The notes: generated by a model from the sequence alone, not told the origin. A stretch of DNA of 64,000 nt from JADCCX01 sp031431475 (GCA_031431475.1 JANPDL010000025.1:62001-126000); one strand, 5' to 3'; shown: positions 43,466-53,707, numbered from the stretch's first letter. Numbers and translations: made by a program.

Positions 43466-44940
43466 AACTGCGCGATGTGCTTGATGCCTCGGGTCTGGGC
43501 GGCAAGATCGACAATGCCCTTGGTGACCGTGACGTTTCAGCCCTGACGGCGGATAGCCGCAAGGTTGGTCCCGGAACGGTCTTTTTCGCCATGCCGGGCG
43601 CAAAGGCTGACGGGCTGTCTTTCGCCGCTCAGGCCGCAAAGGCTGGTGCAGTGGCCATTATCGCTGACCGCAAACCGGATACTGATCCCGGTGTGCCGGT
43701 GCTGGTCGCCAAGGCTGCGGCAGGCGGCACGCGGGCGGCACTTTCTGCTGCTGCATCCCGGCTCTATCCGCGACAGCCCGGCATAATTGTTGCCATCACC
43801 GGCACCAGCGGCAAGACATCGGTCAGCGTCTTCACCCGCCAGCTCTGGCATGCGCTGGATGTCGCCGGAGCGAGCCTCGGCACCATCGGCTATGTCACAC
43901 ATAAGACCGCGAAATACGGGTCGTTGACTACTCCTGATCCAGTGGAGTTGCACCAGACCCTGCAGCATCTGGCCGATGATGGCGTCACGCATCTCGCCAT
44001 GGAGGCGTCGTCTCATGGCCTTGATCAGCGTCGCCTTGATGGGGCGCGCTTGAAGGCCACGGCATTCCTCAACCTGTCGCGCGACCATCTCGACTACCAC
44101 CCCACGATGCAGGCCTATTTTGCGGCCAAGATGGAATTGTTCACGCGCCTTGCTCCACGTGGTTCGACAGCCGTCATCGCGGGTGGTGCGCCGTGGAAGG
44201 CGCAGGCCATAGCCGTGGCGCACAAAGCTGGTCTGAAGCCGCTCACTGTGGGGCGAAGCGGCTCCGATATCGCGATCACGCGCTCCATCCGTGCTGCCCA
44301 TGGTCAAGATCTGACGATCCGGGTCCATGGCCGCCGCTACGACGTGCACCTGCCGCTGATCGGTGACTTCCAGGCCTCGAATGCGCTAGTCGCCGCTGCG
44401 CTCTGCATAGCGACGGCGTCGGACGAGCAGCGCATAATGGTGGCACTCTCGTCGCTTCAGGGCGTACCGGGTCGGCTGGAGAAGGTCGGTGAGCTCAGGG
44501 GCGCGCCTGTCCTTGTGGATTATGCTCACAAGCCTGCGGCACTTGCCACGGTGCTCGATATTCTGAAGCCATACGCCACCGGTCGGCTGGTCAATGTCTT
44601 CGGCTGTGGCGGTGATCGCGATCCCGGCAAGCGGCCCATGATGGGCAAAATTTCGGTGGACCGCGCTGATATCACGATCATCACCGATGACAATCCGCGC
44701 ACCGAGGAGCCTGCTCTGATACGCAGGGCAATCCTTGCGGCAGCCCCCGGAGCACGTGAGATCGGCGATCGCGCAGAAGCGATTGAAACTGCGGTTGCCA
44801 TGCTGAAAACCGGCGATGTTCTGGTGATCGCGGGCAAAGGCCATGAAGAAGGCCAGATCGTCGGCAAGACGGTGCTGCCGTTCTCGGATCATGCCGTGGC
44901 GCGGGCGGCGATCACAAAGGCGGGCGGACAGGTGACGTGA
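43462..44940 (+). CDS. murE: UDP-MurNAc-tripeptide synthetase (meso-diaminopimelate-adding)
   Basis: This 492-residue ATP-dependent ligase adds the third stem residue. The ATP loop is ITGTSGKTSVS, and DDNPRTEEP contains the DNPR motif that selects meso-diaminopimelate over lysine. GTG at 43462 overlaps the ftsI stop. The stop overlaps murF by one base. Confidence 0.97.
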   Translation: MKLRDVLDASGLGGKIDNALGDRDVSALTADSRKVGPGTVFFAMPGAKADGLSFAAQAAKAGAVAIIADRKPDTDPGVPVLVAKAAAGGTRAALSAAASRLYPRQPGIIVAITGTSGKTSVSVFTRQLWHALDVAGASLGTIGYVTHKTAKYGSLTTPDPVELHQTLQHLADDGVTHLAMEASSHGLDQRRLDGARLKATAFLNLSRDHLDYHPTMQAYFAAKMELFTRLAPRGSTAVIAGGAPWKAQAIAVAHKAGLKPLTVGRSGSDIAITRSIRAAHGQDLTIRVHGRRYDVHLPLIGDFQASNALVAAALCIATASDEQRIMVALSSLQGVPGRLEKVGELRGAPVLVDYAHKPAALATVLDILKPYATGRLVNVFGCGGDRDPGKRPMMGKISVDRADITIITDDNPRTEEPALIRRAILAAAPGAREIGDRAEAIETAVAMLKTGDVLVIAGKGHEEGQIVGKTVLPFSDHAVARAAITKAGGQVT

Positions 44941-46370
44941 TGACGATGCTCTGGAGCCATGCGGATGTGATGGCAAGCCTTGGTGCGACGCTCGTGGGCG
45001 CTGCACCAGCTGGCGTGTCCGGCATGTCTATCGACACCCGCACGCTTGGATCAGGCGAGTTGTTCTTCGCGCTAAACGGCGAAAGCCGTGACGGCCACAC
45101 ATTTGTCGAAGCAGCGCTGGCCAAGGGTGCTGCTGCCGCAGTTGTCGCTGCCCCCAATGTCGAGGCTCTGAAGGGCTTCGGCGCTCTCTATGTCGTGGAT
45201 GATGTACTGGCCTCCATGGAACGGCTGGGCCGCGCCTCACGCGCCCGCATGCACGGCGGTATTGTCGCAGTCACGGGATCCGTCGGCAAGACCAGCACCA
45301 AGGAAGCACTGCTCCATGTGCTGTCACGCCAGGGCGAGACCCATGCCTCGGTGGCGTCCTATAACAACCACTGGGGTGTGCCACTCACGCTCGCCCGGAT
45401 GCCGCGCAACACAGAATTTGGCGTGTTTGAGATCGGCATGAACCATCCATTCGAAATTCTGCCGTTGACATCAATGGTGCGCCCGCATGTGGCGCTCATC
45501 ACGACGGTGGAGCCGGTACATCTCGAGCATTTCCGCAGCATTTCCGCCATCGCCGATGCCAAGGGCGAAATCTTCTCCGGTCTGCTGCCCGGCGGCACGG
45601 CCATTCTGAACCGCGACAGCCTGCAATTTGAGCGCATGAAGGCCCATGCTGCATCCTCGCCCGCCGGACGGATCATCACCTTCGGCGAGCATGAGGCGGC
45701 AGATGTGCGCCTGCTTAAGCTGGCACTCACAGCGGACCTTTCAGCGGTTGAAGCCAGCATTCATGGCCGGATCGTGAGTTTTCAGGTCGGTGCACCGGGC
45801 AAGCATATGGCGCTGAACGCGCTGTCCGTTCTCGCTGTTGCGGAAGCGTTGGGAGCCGATCTGGCGCTCTCCGCTCTCGCGCTTGCCGATCTCTCGGCAG
45901 GATCTGGCCGTGGCCAGCGGACGGAACTGAGTGCGCCGGGTGGCAGCTTCACGCTATTGGATGAGAGCTACAACGCCAATCCGGCTTCCATGCGCGCCTC
46001 AATGGCGCTGTTGGCACAACTGAACGTAGGCCTGCGCGGGCGGCGTATCGCCATTCTTGGCGACATGCTGGAGCTTGGCCCTAACGGTCCGGAAATGCAC
46101 CGTGCACTGGTGGATGCGGTCATCGCCAGCAACATCGATCTCGTGTTCTGTTCCGGCGCTTTGATGAAAAATCTCTGGCGGGCCTTGCCATCTGAACAGC
46201 GGGGTGGATATGCCGCCACAGCGGCGGAATTGCAGCCCGCAGTGCTGGAATCGATCCAGTCCGGGGACGCTGTGATGATCAAGGGATCACTCGGCAGCAA
46301 AATGGGTCCGATCGTGTCTGCCTTGAAATCCCGTTACCCCGTTAATCAAACAGAAACGATTCGGGCGTGA
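44940..46370 (+). CDS. murF: UDP-MurNAc-tripeptide:D-alanyl-D-alanine ligase
   Basis: This 476-residue Mur ligase adds the D-Ala-D-Ala dipeptide. The ATP loop is VTGSVGKTSTKEAL; YNNHWGVPLTLARM, EIGMNHPFEI and DESYNANPASMRAS are MurF motifs. ATG at 44940 overlaps the murE stop. After its stop comes an 82-base gap, the largest in the mraZ-murG run, with a near-match to a CtrA site (TTAA-N7-TAAA, 46371-46385). Confidence 0.97.
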   Translation: MTMLWSHADVMASLGATLVGAAPAGVSGMSIDTRTLGSGELFFALNGESRDGHTFVEAALAKGAAAAVVAAPNVEALKGFGALYVVDDVLASMERLGRASRARMHGGIVAVTGSVGKTSTKEALLHVLSRQGETHASVASYNNHWGVPLTLARMPRNTEFGVFEIGMNHPFEILPLTSMVRPHVALITTVEPVHLEHFRSISAIADAKGEIFSGLLPGGTAILNRDSLQFERMKAHAASSPAGRIITFGEHEAADVRLLKLALTADLSAVEASIHGRIVSFQVGAPGKHMALNALSVLAVAEALGADLALSALALADLSAGSGRGQRTELSAPGGSFTLLDESYNANPASMRASMALLAQLNVGLRGRRIAILGDMLELGPNGPEMHRALVDAVIASNIDLVFCSGALMKNLWRALPSEQRGGYAATAAELQPAVLESIQSGDAVMIKGSLGSKMGPIVSALKSRYPVNQTETIRA

Positions 46371-46452
46371 TTAACGCTGAGTAAATGTTCCGCCCGATTG
46401 CGGCCGAAGATGCATCCGCGTCCCCGGTCCTGTCGCATGCAAGGACCGCCCG

Positions 46453-47553
46453 ATGTTTTTCTGGCTCGCCGATTTTTCATCCACCATCGGTGTATTGAAC
46501 GTCTTCCGCTACCTGACGTTCCGAACGGCGGGCGCGACCGCGACGGGGCTGGCCTTCGTGTTTTTCTTCGGGCCATTGATCATCGGATTTCTCAAAATCA
46601 AGCAGGGCAAGGGCCAGCCGATCCGCGAGGATGGTCCGGCCACCCACCTGCTGACCAAGAAAGGCACGCCCACCATGGGCGGCCTGATGATCCTGTCGGG
46701 CTTCCTGTTCTCGACGCTGCTCTGGGCTAACTGGGGCAACCCGTTCGTCTGGATCGTTCTGATGGTGACTTTATGTTTCGGAGCGATCGGCTTTTATGAC
46801 GACTATCTCAAGGTCACGAAGCAGAGTCATGCAGGCTTCTCCGGCAAGGCGCGCCTGGCCTTCGAGTTCGTTGTCGCCGGCCTCGCAGCGTATCTGATCA
46901 CGCGCTACACCATCAACACGCCTGCTGTACCGACGCTTTCGACCTCGCTGGTCTTCCCGCTGTTCAAGGATGCCATCATCAATCTGGGTGTGTTCTTCGC
47001 TGTTTTCGGAGCTCTGGTGATCGTAGGCGCGGGGAACGCAGTAAACCTCACGGATGGCCTCGACGGGCTTGCTATCGTTCCCGTCATGGTGGCCTCGGCC
47101 ACCTTCGCCCTGATCGCCTATCTCTCCGGTAACTTCGTCTTTGCGAGCTATCTGCAAATCCAGTTTGTGCCCGGCACAGGCGAGCTTGCTGTGCTGTGCG
47201 GAGCACTTATCGGAGCTGGCCTCGGTTTCCTCTGGTACAATGCACCACCTGCGCAGATCTTTATGGGTGATACTGGCTCACTGGCGCTTGGCGGTATGCT
47301 GGGCACCATTGCGGTCGTTACAAAGCACGAGATCGTTTTCGCTATCGTCGGCGGTATCTTCGTGATGGAGGCGATGTCCGTGATCATTCAGGTCGCATCC
47401 TTCAAGCTCACGGGTAAGCGCGTCTTCCGCATGGCTCCGATCCACCATCATTTTGAAAAGCTGGGCTGGACCGAGCCGCAGGTCGTGATCCGCTTCTGGG
47501 TCATTGCTGTTGTGCTCGCACTGGTCGGTCTTTCCACGTTAAAACTGAGGTGA
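46453..47553 (+). CDS. mraY: Phospho-MurNAc-pentapeptide transferase MraY
   Basis: This 366-residue polytopic enzyme makes lipid I from UDP-MurNAc-pentapeptide and undecaprenyl phosphate. About ten membrane segments, GTPTMGGLMIL, the DDYLK catalytic site, NLTDGLDGLA, FMGDTGSLALGG and MAPIHHHFEKLGW are all MraY motifs. Full length, with four bases before murD. Confidence 0.98.
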   Translation: MFFWLADFSSTIGVLNVFRYLTFRTAGATATGLAFVFFFGPLIIGFLKIKQGKGQPIREDGPATHLLTKKGTPTMGGLMILSGFLFSTLLWANWGNPFVWIVLMVTLCFGAIGFYDDYLKVTKQSHAGFSGKARLAFEFVVAGLAAYLITRYTINTPAVPTLSTSLVFPLFKDAIINLGVFFAVFGALVIVGAGNAVNLTDGLDGLAIVPVMVASATFALIAYLSGNFVFASYLQIQFVPGTGELAVLCGALIGAGLGFLWYNAPPAQIFMGDTGSLALGGMLGTIAVVTKHEIVFAIVGGIFVMEAMSVIIQVASFKLTGKRVFRMAPIHHHFEKLGWTEPQVVIRFWVIAVVLALVGLSTLKLR

Positions 47554-47557
47554 CGGC

Positions 47558-48955
47558 ATGACGCCAGCCACCGCATTTTCCGGCAAGACCGTCGCGCTCT
47601 TCGGGCTCGGCGGTTCTGGCATGGCGACGGCCCGTGCGCTGGTCGCTGGTGGCGCGAAAGTGCATTGCTGGGATGATGGGCCCACCGGTCGTGACAAAGC
47701 TGTGGCAGACGGTTTTATGGTCACGGATCTGAACACAGCCGATTGGCCGCAATTTTCCTCACTGATCCTATCCCCCGGCGTGCCGCTGACCTACCCTGAG
47801 CCGCACTGGACGGTGAAGATGGCGCAGGCCGCCGGTGTCGAGATCATCGGTGATATCGAAGTTTTCTTCCGCGAGCGTGACAAGGTTGCGCCTGCCTCTC
47901 CCGTCATCGCCATCACTGGTACCAACGGCAAATCGACAACAACGGCGCTCATCGCCCATATCATGAGTGTCGCCGGTTTCGACGTGCAGATGGGCGGCAA
48001 CATCGGCACCAACATTCTGGATCTCGCACCGCCCGCCGCAAACCGGCTACACGTTATCGAGATCAGTACCTTCCAGATCGACCTGACCCCCTCGCTCGCC
48101 CCTAGCCTCGGCGTGATGATCAACCTGACACCGGATCATCTGGATCGCCATGGTACGATGGAGGACTACGCCGCCATCAAAGAGCGCGTCGTATCCTCGT
48201 CCGAAACCGCAATCTGTGGCGTGGATGATGTCTGGTCCAAGGCCATGGCTGATCGGCGAGCAATGGCTGGCAAACCGCTCGTGCGTTTCTCGGTTGGCCG
48301 CCTTCCAAGTGGGATAATCGCCCGTGGCAACACGATCAGCCGCATGGAAGGCGGCGAGGAATTCGATATCGCCAGCCTCGCGAATATCGCCTCGCTGCGT
48401 GGCACACACAATGCCCAGAATGCAGCGGCGGCGGTTGCGGTCGCGCTGGTGTTCAAGCTCGCGCCTGATCTGATCCAGAAGGCGCTCCGCTCCTATGCCT
48501 CGTTGCCTCACCGGATGGAGCAGCTCGGTAACGTCGGAAAGACCGTCTTCATTAACGACAGCAAGGCGACCAACGCGGACTCGACTCGCGGCGCATTGGC
48601 TGGCGGGGAGGGAATCTTCTGGATTCTTGGCGGCAAGGAGAAGGACGGGGGCATCGATGATTTGCGCCCGCTGTTTGGTGCGGTAGCGAAGGCCTATCTC
48701 ATCGGCCACGCCACGGAGGGTTTCGCGGCAACGCTAGAGGGAACGGTTCCCTATGACCGCTGCAGGACGCTGGATGTGGCGGTCAGCCACGCGGCGGCGG
48801 ATGCAGCGGCCAGCGACTTTGAGCATCCCATCGTGCTGCTGTCACCGGCTTGCGCGTCCTACGACCAGTACAAGAGCTTCGAGCATCGCGGTGCGCATTT
48901 CCGCGAACTTGTGACAGCACTTCCACAATTCACACCGATCAAGGGAGAGCCATGA
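47558..48955 (+). CDS. murD: UDP-MurNAc-L-alanine:D-glutamate ligase
   Basis: This 465-residue ligase adds D-Glu to the stem. Motifs are VALFGLGGSGMATARAL at the UDP-binding end, GTNGKSTTTALI as ATP loop, NLTPDHLDRH and NDSKATNADSTRGAL, plus LLSPACASYDQYKSFEHRG at the C-terminus. It overlaps ftsW by four bases (ATGA). Confidence 0.97.
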   Translation: MTPATAFSGKTVALFGLGGSGMATARALVAGGAKVHCWDDGPTGRDKAVADGFMVTDLNTADWPQFSSLILSPGVPLTYPEPHWTVKMAQAAGVEIIGDIEVFFRERDKVAPASPVIAITGTNGKSTTTALIAHIMSVAGFDVQMGGNIGTNILDLAPPAANRLHVIEISTFQIDLTPSLAPSLGVMINLTPDHLDRHGTMEDYAAIKERVVSSSETAICGVDDVWSKAMADRRAMAGKPLVRFSVGRLPSGIIARGNTISRMEGGEEFDIASLANIASLRGTHNAQNAAAAVAVALVFKLAPDLIQKALRSYASLPHRMEQLGNVGKTVFINDSKATNADSTRGALAGGEGIFWILGGKEKDGGIDDLRPLFGAVAKAYLIGHATEGFAATLEGTVPYDRCRTLDVAVSHAAADAAASDFEHPIVLLSPACASYDQYKSFEHRGAHFRELVTALPQFTPIKGEP

Positions 48956-50124
48956 TGGCATCTCGTGCCGAATCCGGACTGATGAGCAACTGGCTCTGGA
49001 CTGTGGATCGCCCACTCATTGGCGCAATCGGTTTGCTGATGTTATGCGGCGTTGTCTTTGGTCTCGCGGCAAGCCCTGCCGTGGCCGAGCGGCTGCAACT
49101 CGCGACCTTCCATTTCGTGCACCGCCAGGCGATTTATCTCGTGCCTGCCATTGCCGTGATGTTCGCAGTCAGCTTTCTCAGTCCGCGCTATATCCGGCGG
49201 CTGGCGCTGTTTGTCTTCGTCGTCGCCATGGCAATGGTAGTGGCGACGGTGCTCTTTGGTGCGGAGATCAAGGGTGCAAAACGCTGGATCAACCTGCCGT
49301 CGCCGCTGGGTGCCATCCAGCCCTCGGAATTCGTGAAACCGGCGTTCGTCATCGTCGCGGCCTGGGCCTTCTCGGAAGGTGCCAAGCGCACCGAGATGCC
49401 AGGCACGCTGATGGCCATCCTGTTGCTGCCCGCCACCATAGTTCCGCTGATCCTGCAACCTGATATCGGCCAGACCATGCTGATCTCCATCGTCTGGTGT
49501 GGCCTGTTCTTTCTGGCCGGCCTGCATATCCTCTGGGTCGTCGGCCTTTTCGGTATGGGTGCCGGTGGCATCATGCTCGCCTACAAGTTCGTGCCGCATG
49601 TCACCAAACGGGTGAACAAGTTCTTCGACGAAAAGGGTAATCAGGACAGCTTCCAGGTCGATTCCGCACTGGAAAGCTTCATCAGCGGCAGCTTCCTCGG
49701 AAAGGGTCCGGGCGAGGGTACCGTGAAGCGCCATCTGCCAGATGCGCATACTGATTTTATTTTTGCTGTCATCGGTGAGGAGTTCGGGCTGATTGTCTGT
49801 ATCGCGCTGACCTGTCTCTTCGCCTTCATCGTGCTGCGCACGTTCTGGCTTGCGGGACGAATAGCGGATCCGTTCTGTCGCTTTGCGGCTGCCGGCCTGG
49901 CGCTGCTCTTCGGCGTACAGAGTTGCATCAATATGGCGGTTAACCTGCACCTTATGCCACCCAAGGGCATGACGCTGCCGTTCATTTCCTACGGTGGGTC
50001 ATCATTGCTGAGTTTGGCCTTGTGCATGGGCTTTCTCATCGCGGTGACGCGCAAACGGCCAAGGGCTGAAGCACAGCTGCCGTCAGCGCCGATTGTTGCG
50101 CAACCCGCCGGTGCCATTGCATGA
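48952..50124 (+). CDS. ftsW: Septal peptidoglycan polymerase FtsW
   Basis: This 390-residue SEDS-family membrane protein polymerises lipid II at the septum with FtsI. About ten hydrophobic segments, GAKRWINLPSPLGAIQPSEFVKPA, QPDIGQTMLI, HLPDAHTDFIFAVIGEEFG and the PFISYGGSSLLS end motif are complete. ATG at 48952 overlaps the murD stop and has GGAGAG upstream; the open frame further up is inside murD. Confidence 0.96.
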   Translation: MMASRAESGLMSNWLWTVDRPLIGAIGLLMLCGVVFGLAASPAVAERLQLATFHFVHRQAIYLVPAIAVMFAVSFLSPRYIRRLALFVFVVAMAMVVATVLFGAEIKGAKRWINLPSPLGAIQPSEFVKPAFVIVAAWAFSEGAKRTEMPGTLMAILLLPATIVPLILQPDIGQTMLISIVWCGLFFLAGLHILWVVGLFGMGAGGIMLAYKFVPHVTKRVNKFFDEKGNQDSFQVDSALESFISGSFLGKGPGEGTVKRHLPDAHTDFIFAVIGEEFGLIVCIALTCLFAFIVLRTFWLAGRIADPFCRFAAAGLALLFGVQSCINMAVNLHLMPPKGMTLPFISYGGSSLLSLALCMGFLIAVTRKRPRAEAQLPSAPIVAQPAGAIA

Positions 50125-51218
50125 AAGGTCCGCTGATTGTTCTGGCGGCGGGCGGCACGGGTGGACATCTCTTTCCGGCTGAATCGCTCGCGCGCGAGTT
50201 GCAACTGCGCGGCTGCGCGGTGGAACTGATCTCTGATGATCGCGTCGCGGATTTCGCCAGCAGCTTTCCAGCGGATGCCATCCACGAGGTAACCTCCGGC
50301 ACAGTCACGGGCAAGGGGATGCTGGGCAAGCTTACTGGAGCCATCGCGCTCGCACGCGGCGTGTGGGAATGCCGTGGCCTGTTGAAGCGCCTCCAGCCAC
50401 GCGCGGTCGTTGGCTTTGGCGGATACCCTACGGTTCCGCCGCTACTGGCTGCAACATTGCTGCGAATCCCGACCGTCCTGCACGAGCAGAACGCTGTCAT
50501 GGGCCGCGCCAATCGGTTTCTGTCCGGGCGTGTCAACCGTATTGCCACGGGCTTCAATATAGATCAGCGTTTTGTTCATGTCGGCAACCCCGTGCGGGCC
50601 AATGTGCTGGAGGCGGCGAAGATCGCGATGCCGCTGCTGCACGACGGCGACCCTTTACGCCTCCTCGTGTTCGGCGGCAGCCAGGGTGCACGCATCATGG
50701 GCGAGATCGTGCCACCTGCAGTTGAGAAGCTGTCGCCCGAAAGCCGCGCCCGCCTGCATGTAACGCAGCAGGTCCGCGAGGAAGACATGGCGCGCGTGCA
50801 GGCGGATTATGCGCGGTTGGGTGTCGCCAATGAATGCGCCCCATTTTTCAATGACCTGCCTCAACGCATGGCTGCGAGCCATCTGATCATCGGACGCTCC
50901 GGCGCATCGACCGTGGCGGAACTTGCGGTGATAGGTCGTCCGTCGATCCTCGTGCCCCTGCCGGGTGCGCTGGATCAGGATCAGGCTGCCAATGCACGCG
51001 TGCTGGCCGATGGTGGCGCAGCAGAGATCATGCTGCAGAACACCTTCACACCTGACGCCCTCGCGCAGCGCCTGACTGATATCATCGCCGATCCGCAAAC
51101 GCTGCAGGATATCGCGGCAAAAGCGAAGCAGATGGGTATCAGCTATGCCGCATCCCACCTTGCTGATGTTGTACTGAAGGTTGCGGGACTCGAAAATCTG
51201 GTTAAACCGACCGCATAG
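50121..51218 (+). CDS. murG: Lipid II synthase MurG (GlcNAc transferase)
   Basis: This 365-residue GT28 enzyme adds GlcNAc to lipid I on the cytosolic face. LAAGGTGGHLFPAESLA is the first Gly-rich loop, VGFGGYPTVPPLLAA the second, and GRSGASTVAELAVIGRPSILVPLPGALDQDQ the UDP-sugar site. It overlaps ftsW by four bases. Confidence 0.97.
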   Translation: MKGPLIVLAAGGTGGHLFPAESLARELQLRGCAVELISDDRVADFASSFPADAIHEVTSGTVTGKGMLGKLTGAIALARGVWECRGLLKRLQPRAVVGFGGYPTVPPLLAATLLRIPTVLHEQNAVMGRANRFLSGRVNRIATGFNIDQRFVHVGNPVRANVLEAAKIAMPLLHDGDPLRLLVFGGSQGARIMGEIVPPAVEKLSPESRARLHVTQQVREEDMARVQADYARLGVANECAPFFNDLPQRMAASHLIIGRSGASTVAELAVIGRPSILVPLPGALDQDQAANARVLADGGAAEIMLQNTFTPDALAQRLTDIIADPQTLQDIAAKAKQMGISYAASHLADVVLKVAGLENLVKPTA

Positions 51219-51234
51219 CTCCGGAGTCACACCC

Positions 51235-52632
51235 ATGAAACTTCCGCGCGAACTTGGCGCTATTCATTTCGTCGGTATCGGCGGCATCGGTATGTCCGGC
51301 ATTGCCGAGGTACTGCACAATCTTGGTCACAAGGTGCAGGGCTCCGATGCCACAGATAACGCCAACGTCAAGCGCTTGCGCGATATGGGTATCCCTTGCT
51401 TCATCGGCCACAAGGCAGAGAACCTTGGCGAGACCGAAGTGCTGGTTGTCTCGACCGCGATCACTAAGGACAATCCGGAGCTGGTGGCGGCGCGCGAGAA
51501 GCGCATCCCTGTCGTGCGCCGTGCCGAGATGCTGGCCGAACTGATGCGTCTCAAGAGCTGCGTTGCAGTCGCTGGCACCCATGGAAAGACCACGACGACA
51601 TCGCTGGTCGCCACATTGCTCGATGCCGGCAAGTTCGATCCCACCGTGATCAACGGCGGCATTATCAATGCTTATGGCACGAATGCGCGGCTGGGTGCAG
51701 GTGACTGGATGGTGGTGGAGGCTGACGAAAGCGACGGCACCTTCCTGAAACTGCCCGCCGATGTCGCCATCGTGACCAACATCGATCCCGAGCACCTCGA
51801 TCACTTCAAAACCTTTGACGCCATCAAGGATGCCTTCCGCACCTTTGCCGAAAACCTGCCGTTTTACGGTTTTTCCGTGATGTGTCTGGATCATCCCACG
51901 GTTCAGGAGCTCGTCGGCAAGATTCAGGATCGCCGGGTCATCACCTATGGCGAGAACCCGCAGGCCGATTACCGGGTGCTGGATATCGTGGCCAAAGGCA
52001 CCGAGATGCGGTTCACGCTGGTTGTGCGTGACCGCAAGACCGGCTCGGAGCGCGTGGTCCGCGACCTGATGATGCCGATGCCGGGCAAGCACAACGCGCT
52101 CAACGCCACTGCTGCCATCGCCGTGGCCGAGAACCTTGGCATGCCTATGGACGCCATCCGCAAGGCGCTCGCTGGCTTCGGCGGCGTCAAGCGGCGTTTC
52201 ACCAAGACGGGCGAGTGGAATGGAGCCACGATATTCGATGACTACGGCCATCATCCGGTGGAAATCACCGCCGTGTTGAAAGCGGCCCGCGCGGCGACGC
52301 AGGGGCAGGTGATCGCCGTGATGCAGCCGCATCGCTACACGCGCCTGTCATCGCTGTTCTCGGATTTTGCAGCATGTTTCAACGACGCTGACCACGTCAT
52401 CATCGCGCCGGTCTATGCGGCGGGTGAACAGCCGATTGCCGGCGCGGGCGCGGATGATCTCGTGGCTGGCATCAAGGCGCGCGGACACCGTTCTGTCGCC
52501 CTGATGGAATCGCCTGAGGCGCTGGCAGGGATGGTGAAAGCCAGGGCCAAGCCGGGTGATTTCGTGATTTGTCTGGGTGCAGGCACGATCACGCAATGGG
52601 CTTATGCCTTGCCGGGAGAACTGGGGAATTGA
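51235..52632 (+). CDS. murC: UDP-MurNAc:L-alanine ligase
   Basis: This 465-residue ligase starts the stem peptide. IHFVGIGGIGMSGIAEVLHN is the UDP loop, AGTHGKTTTTSLV the ATP loop, and VEADESDGTF and YGHHPVEI are MurC motifs. GGAG eight bases before the ATG supports the start. This is the last cluster gene before the insertion that splits murC from murB. Confidence 0.97.
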   Translation: MKLPRELGAIHFVGIGGIGMSGIAEVLHNLGHKVQGSDATDNANVKRLRDMGIPCFIGHKAENLGETEVLVVSTAITKDNPELVAAREKRIPVVRRAEMLAELMRLKSCVAVAGTHGKTTTTSLVATLLDAGKFDPTVINGGIINAYGTNARLGAGDWMVVEADESDGTFLKLPADVAIVTNIDPEHLDHFKTFDAIKDAFRTFAENLPFYGFSVMCLDHPTVQELVGKIQDRRVITYGENPQADYRVLDIVAKGTEMRFTLVVRDRKTGSERVVRDLMMPMPGKHNALNATAAIAVAENLGMPMDAIRKALAGFGGVKRRFTKTGEWNGATIFDDYGHHPVEITAVLKAARAATQGQVIAVMQPHRYTRLSSLFSDFAACFNDADHVIIAPVYAAGEQPIAGAGADDLVAGIKARGHRSVALMESPEALAGMVKARAKPGDFVICLGAGTITQWAYALPGELGN

Positions 52633-52716
52633 CGCCTTGAGCGGAACCAAACAGGCGCAATGTCTGTTGTAACCTGTGAGGGCAGCGATCTGTCGCCCAG
52701 CAACAGGAGAACTATA

Positions 52717-53073
52717 ATGCGCATAGCCACACTCGCTCTATCCGCCCTGATCCTCGGCGGCGCTCCGTTCACCGCCACTTACGCCCAGGCGCAGGTCACA
52801 CGAGCCGAGGAGTTGCCCGGCAACAGGCCGATCGCCGCTTACTCTGCGCCACAGCGGACGTATCTTCGCACCTATCTCCGCGATCGGAACGTGCCATCGG
52901 TGCAGTATGGCGAACCGCTCGCTGTCGGGACGCAGGTTCCCTCCTCATACACGGTTTACCCGATTGAAGGCGATCCGACACTTATGGGCTATCGATACGC
53001 ACGGCTGAACAACCGCTACATCGTGCTTGATACCAGCGGTCGAGTCATTGATGTGATCGAGTCGGATCAATAA
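52717..53073 (+). CDS. Secreted DUF1236-like protein
   Basis: This is a 118-residue exported protein. A signal peptide (MRIATLALSALILGGAPFTA) precedes QAQ. The mature part has the DUF1236 pattern: YLRTYLRDRNVPSVQYGEPLAVG, VPSSYTVYPIEGDP and RYARLNNRYIVLD. The family is common in Hyphomicrobiales and its role is unknown. AGGAGA seven bases upstream fixes the start. Its place directly after murC is unusual. Confidence 0.85.
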   Translation: MRIATLALSALILGGAPFTATYAQAQVTRAEELPGNRPIAAYSAPQRTYLRTYLRDRNVPSVQYGEPLAVGTQVPSSYTVYPIEGDPTLMGYRYARLNNRYIVLDTSGRVIDVIESDQ

Positions 53074-53084
53074 TCCACCAACGT

Positions 53085-53107
53085 GGCGGGAGCTTCGCGC
53101 TTCCGCC
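53085..53107. terminator. Hairpin after DUF1236 gene
   Basis: GGCGGGAGC pairs with GCTTCCGCC (one G-T) around a five-base loop, 12 bases past the stop. There is no T run, so termination is uncertain. It sits between the plus-strand gene and the convergent DinB gene. Confidence 0.4.
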
Positions 53108-53194
53108 GCTGTGACACTCAAAGCATGTCATAGATAACAGTCATCAAGTCCAGGGCGTGCTGGGACTGATGATCGAGGATTTGACAGAGAGGCG

Positions 53195-53707
53195 TCAAAC
53201 GCCTGCCGCATCCGCCATGAACGGCAAGTCCGTCGCGTCCGGCTTCGCGCCAGCAGCCGTTAGCATCGCGTGGACCTGACCCCGGTGATGCGTCTGATGG
53301 TTGAAGAAATGGGTGACGAGCAACCATCTTGTTTTCGTCACCTCGCGGCCCAAAGCGCCTGAAAACCAGGTGATATCACCCATCAGCCAGTCTTGGTTCA
53401 AGGTTTCAGCCCAGCTGAGAATGGTCTCATCCATGATGGTGCGCCCTGCCGCAAGCTCATCCCAGTCAGCGAAGTGGCCAGCCGAATCCTTGGTCCCGCC
53501 CGCAGGCTTCGGCATGCTTGCAAAGCGATGCAGCCAGATCATGTCGCCCCAGAGCAGATGGCTCAAGGTGCCTTGAATCGATCCGAAGAAAGCGCCGCGC
53601 AATTGCCGCCTTGCCTCATCAGACAGGCACCCCGCCTCTCGGAAAACACTCTGGTTCTGCCAGCGGTTGTAGCGCGCCATGAGGCGCACATGATCGGGAG
53701 AGATCAC
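53195..53707 (-). CDS. DinB family protein
   Basis: This is a 170-residue four-helix protein. A His in TLSHLLWGD and the pair HFFNHQTHHRGQ form the expected three-His metal site. Family members include thiol-dependent S-transferases; the substrate here is unknown. GTG at 53707 overlaps the preceding lytic transglycosylase stop (GTGA), so it is coupled to that gene. Confidence 0.9.
   Translation of the reverse strand: MISPDHVRLMARYNRWQNQSVFREAGCLSDEARRQLRGAFFGSIQGTLSHLLWGDMIWLHRFASMPKPAGGTKDSAGHFADWDELAAGRTIMDETILSWAETLNQDWLMGDITWFSGALGREVTKTRWLLVTHFFNHQTHHRGQVHAMLTAAGAKPDATDLPFMADAAGV

Noticed and set aside
46371..46385. CtrA site between murF and mraY
   Set aside because: TTAA-N7-TAAA is one base off the consensus and no promoter is needed in this tightly packed stretch; not listed as a feature.
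51202..52332. Minus-strand open frame of 376 codons opposite murC
   Set aside because: Antisense to a complete murC with all ligase motifs; His- and Gly-rich shadow.
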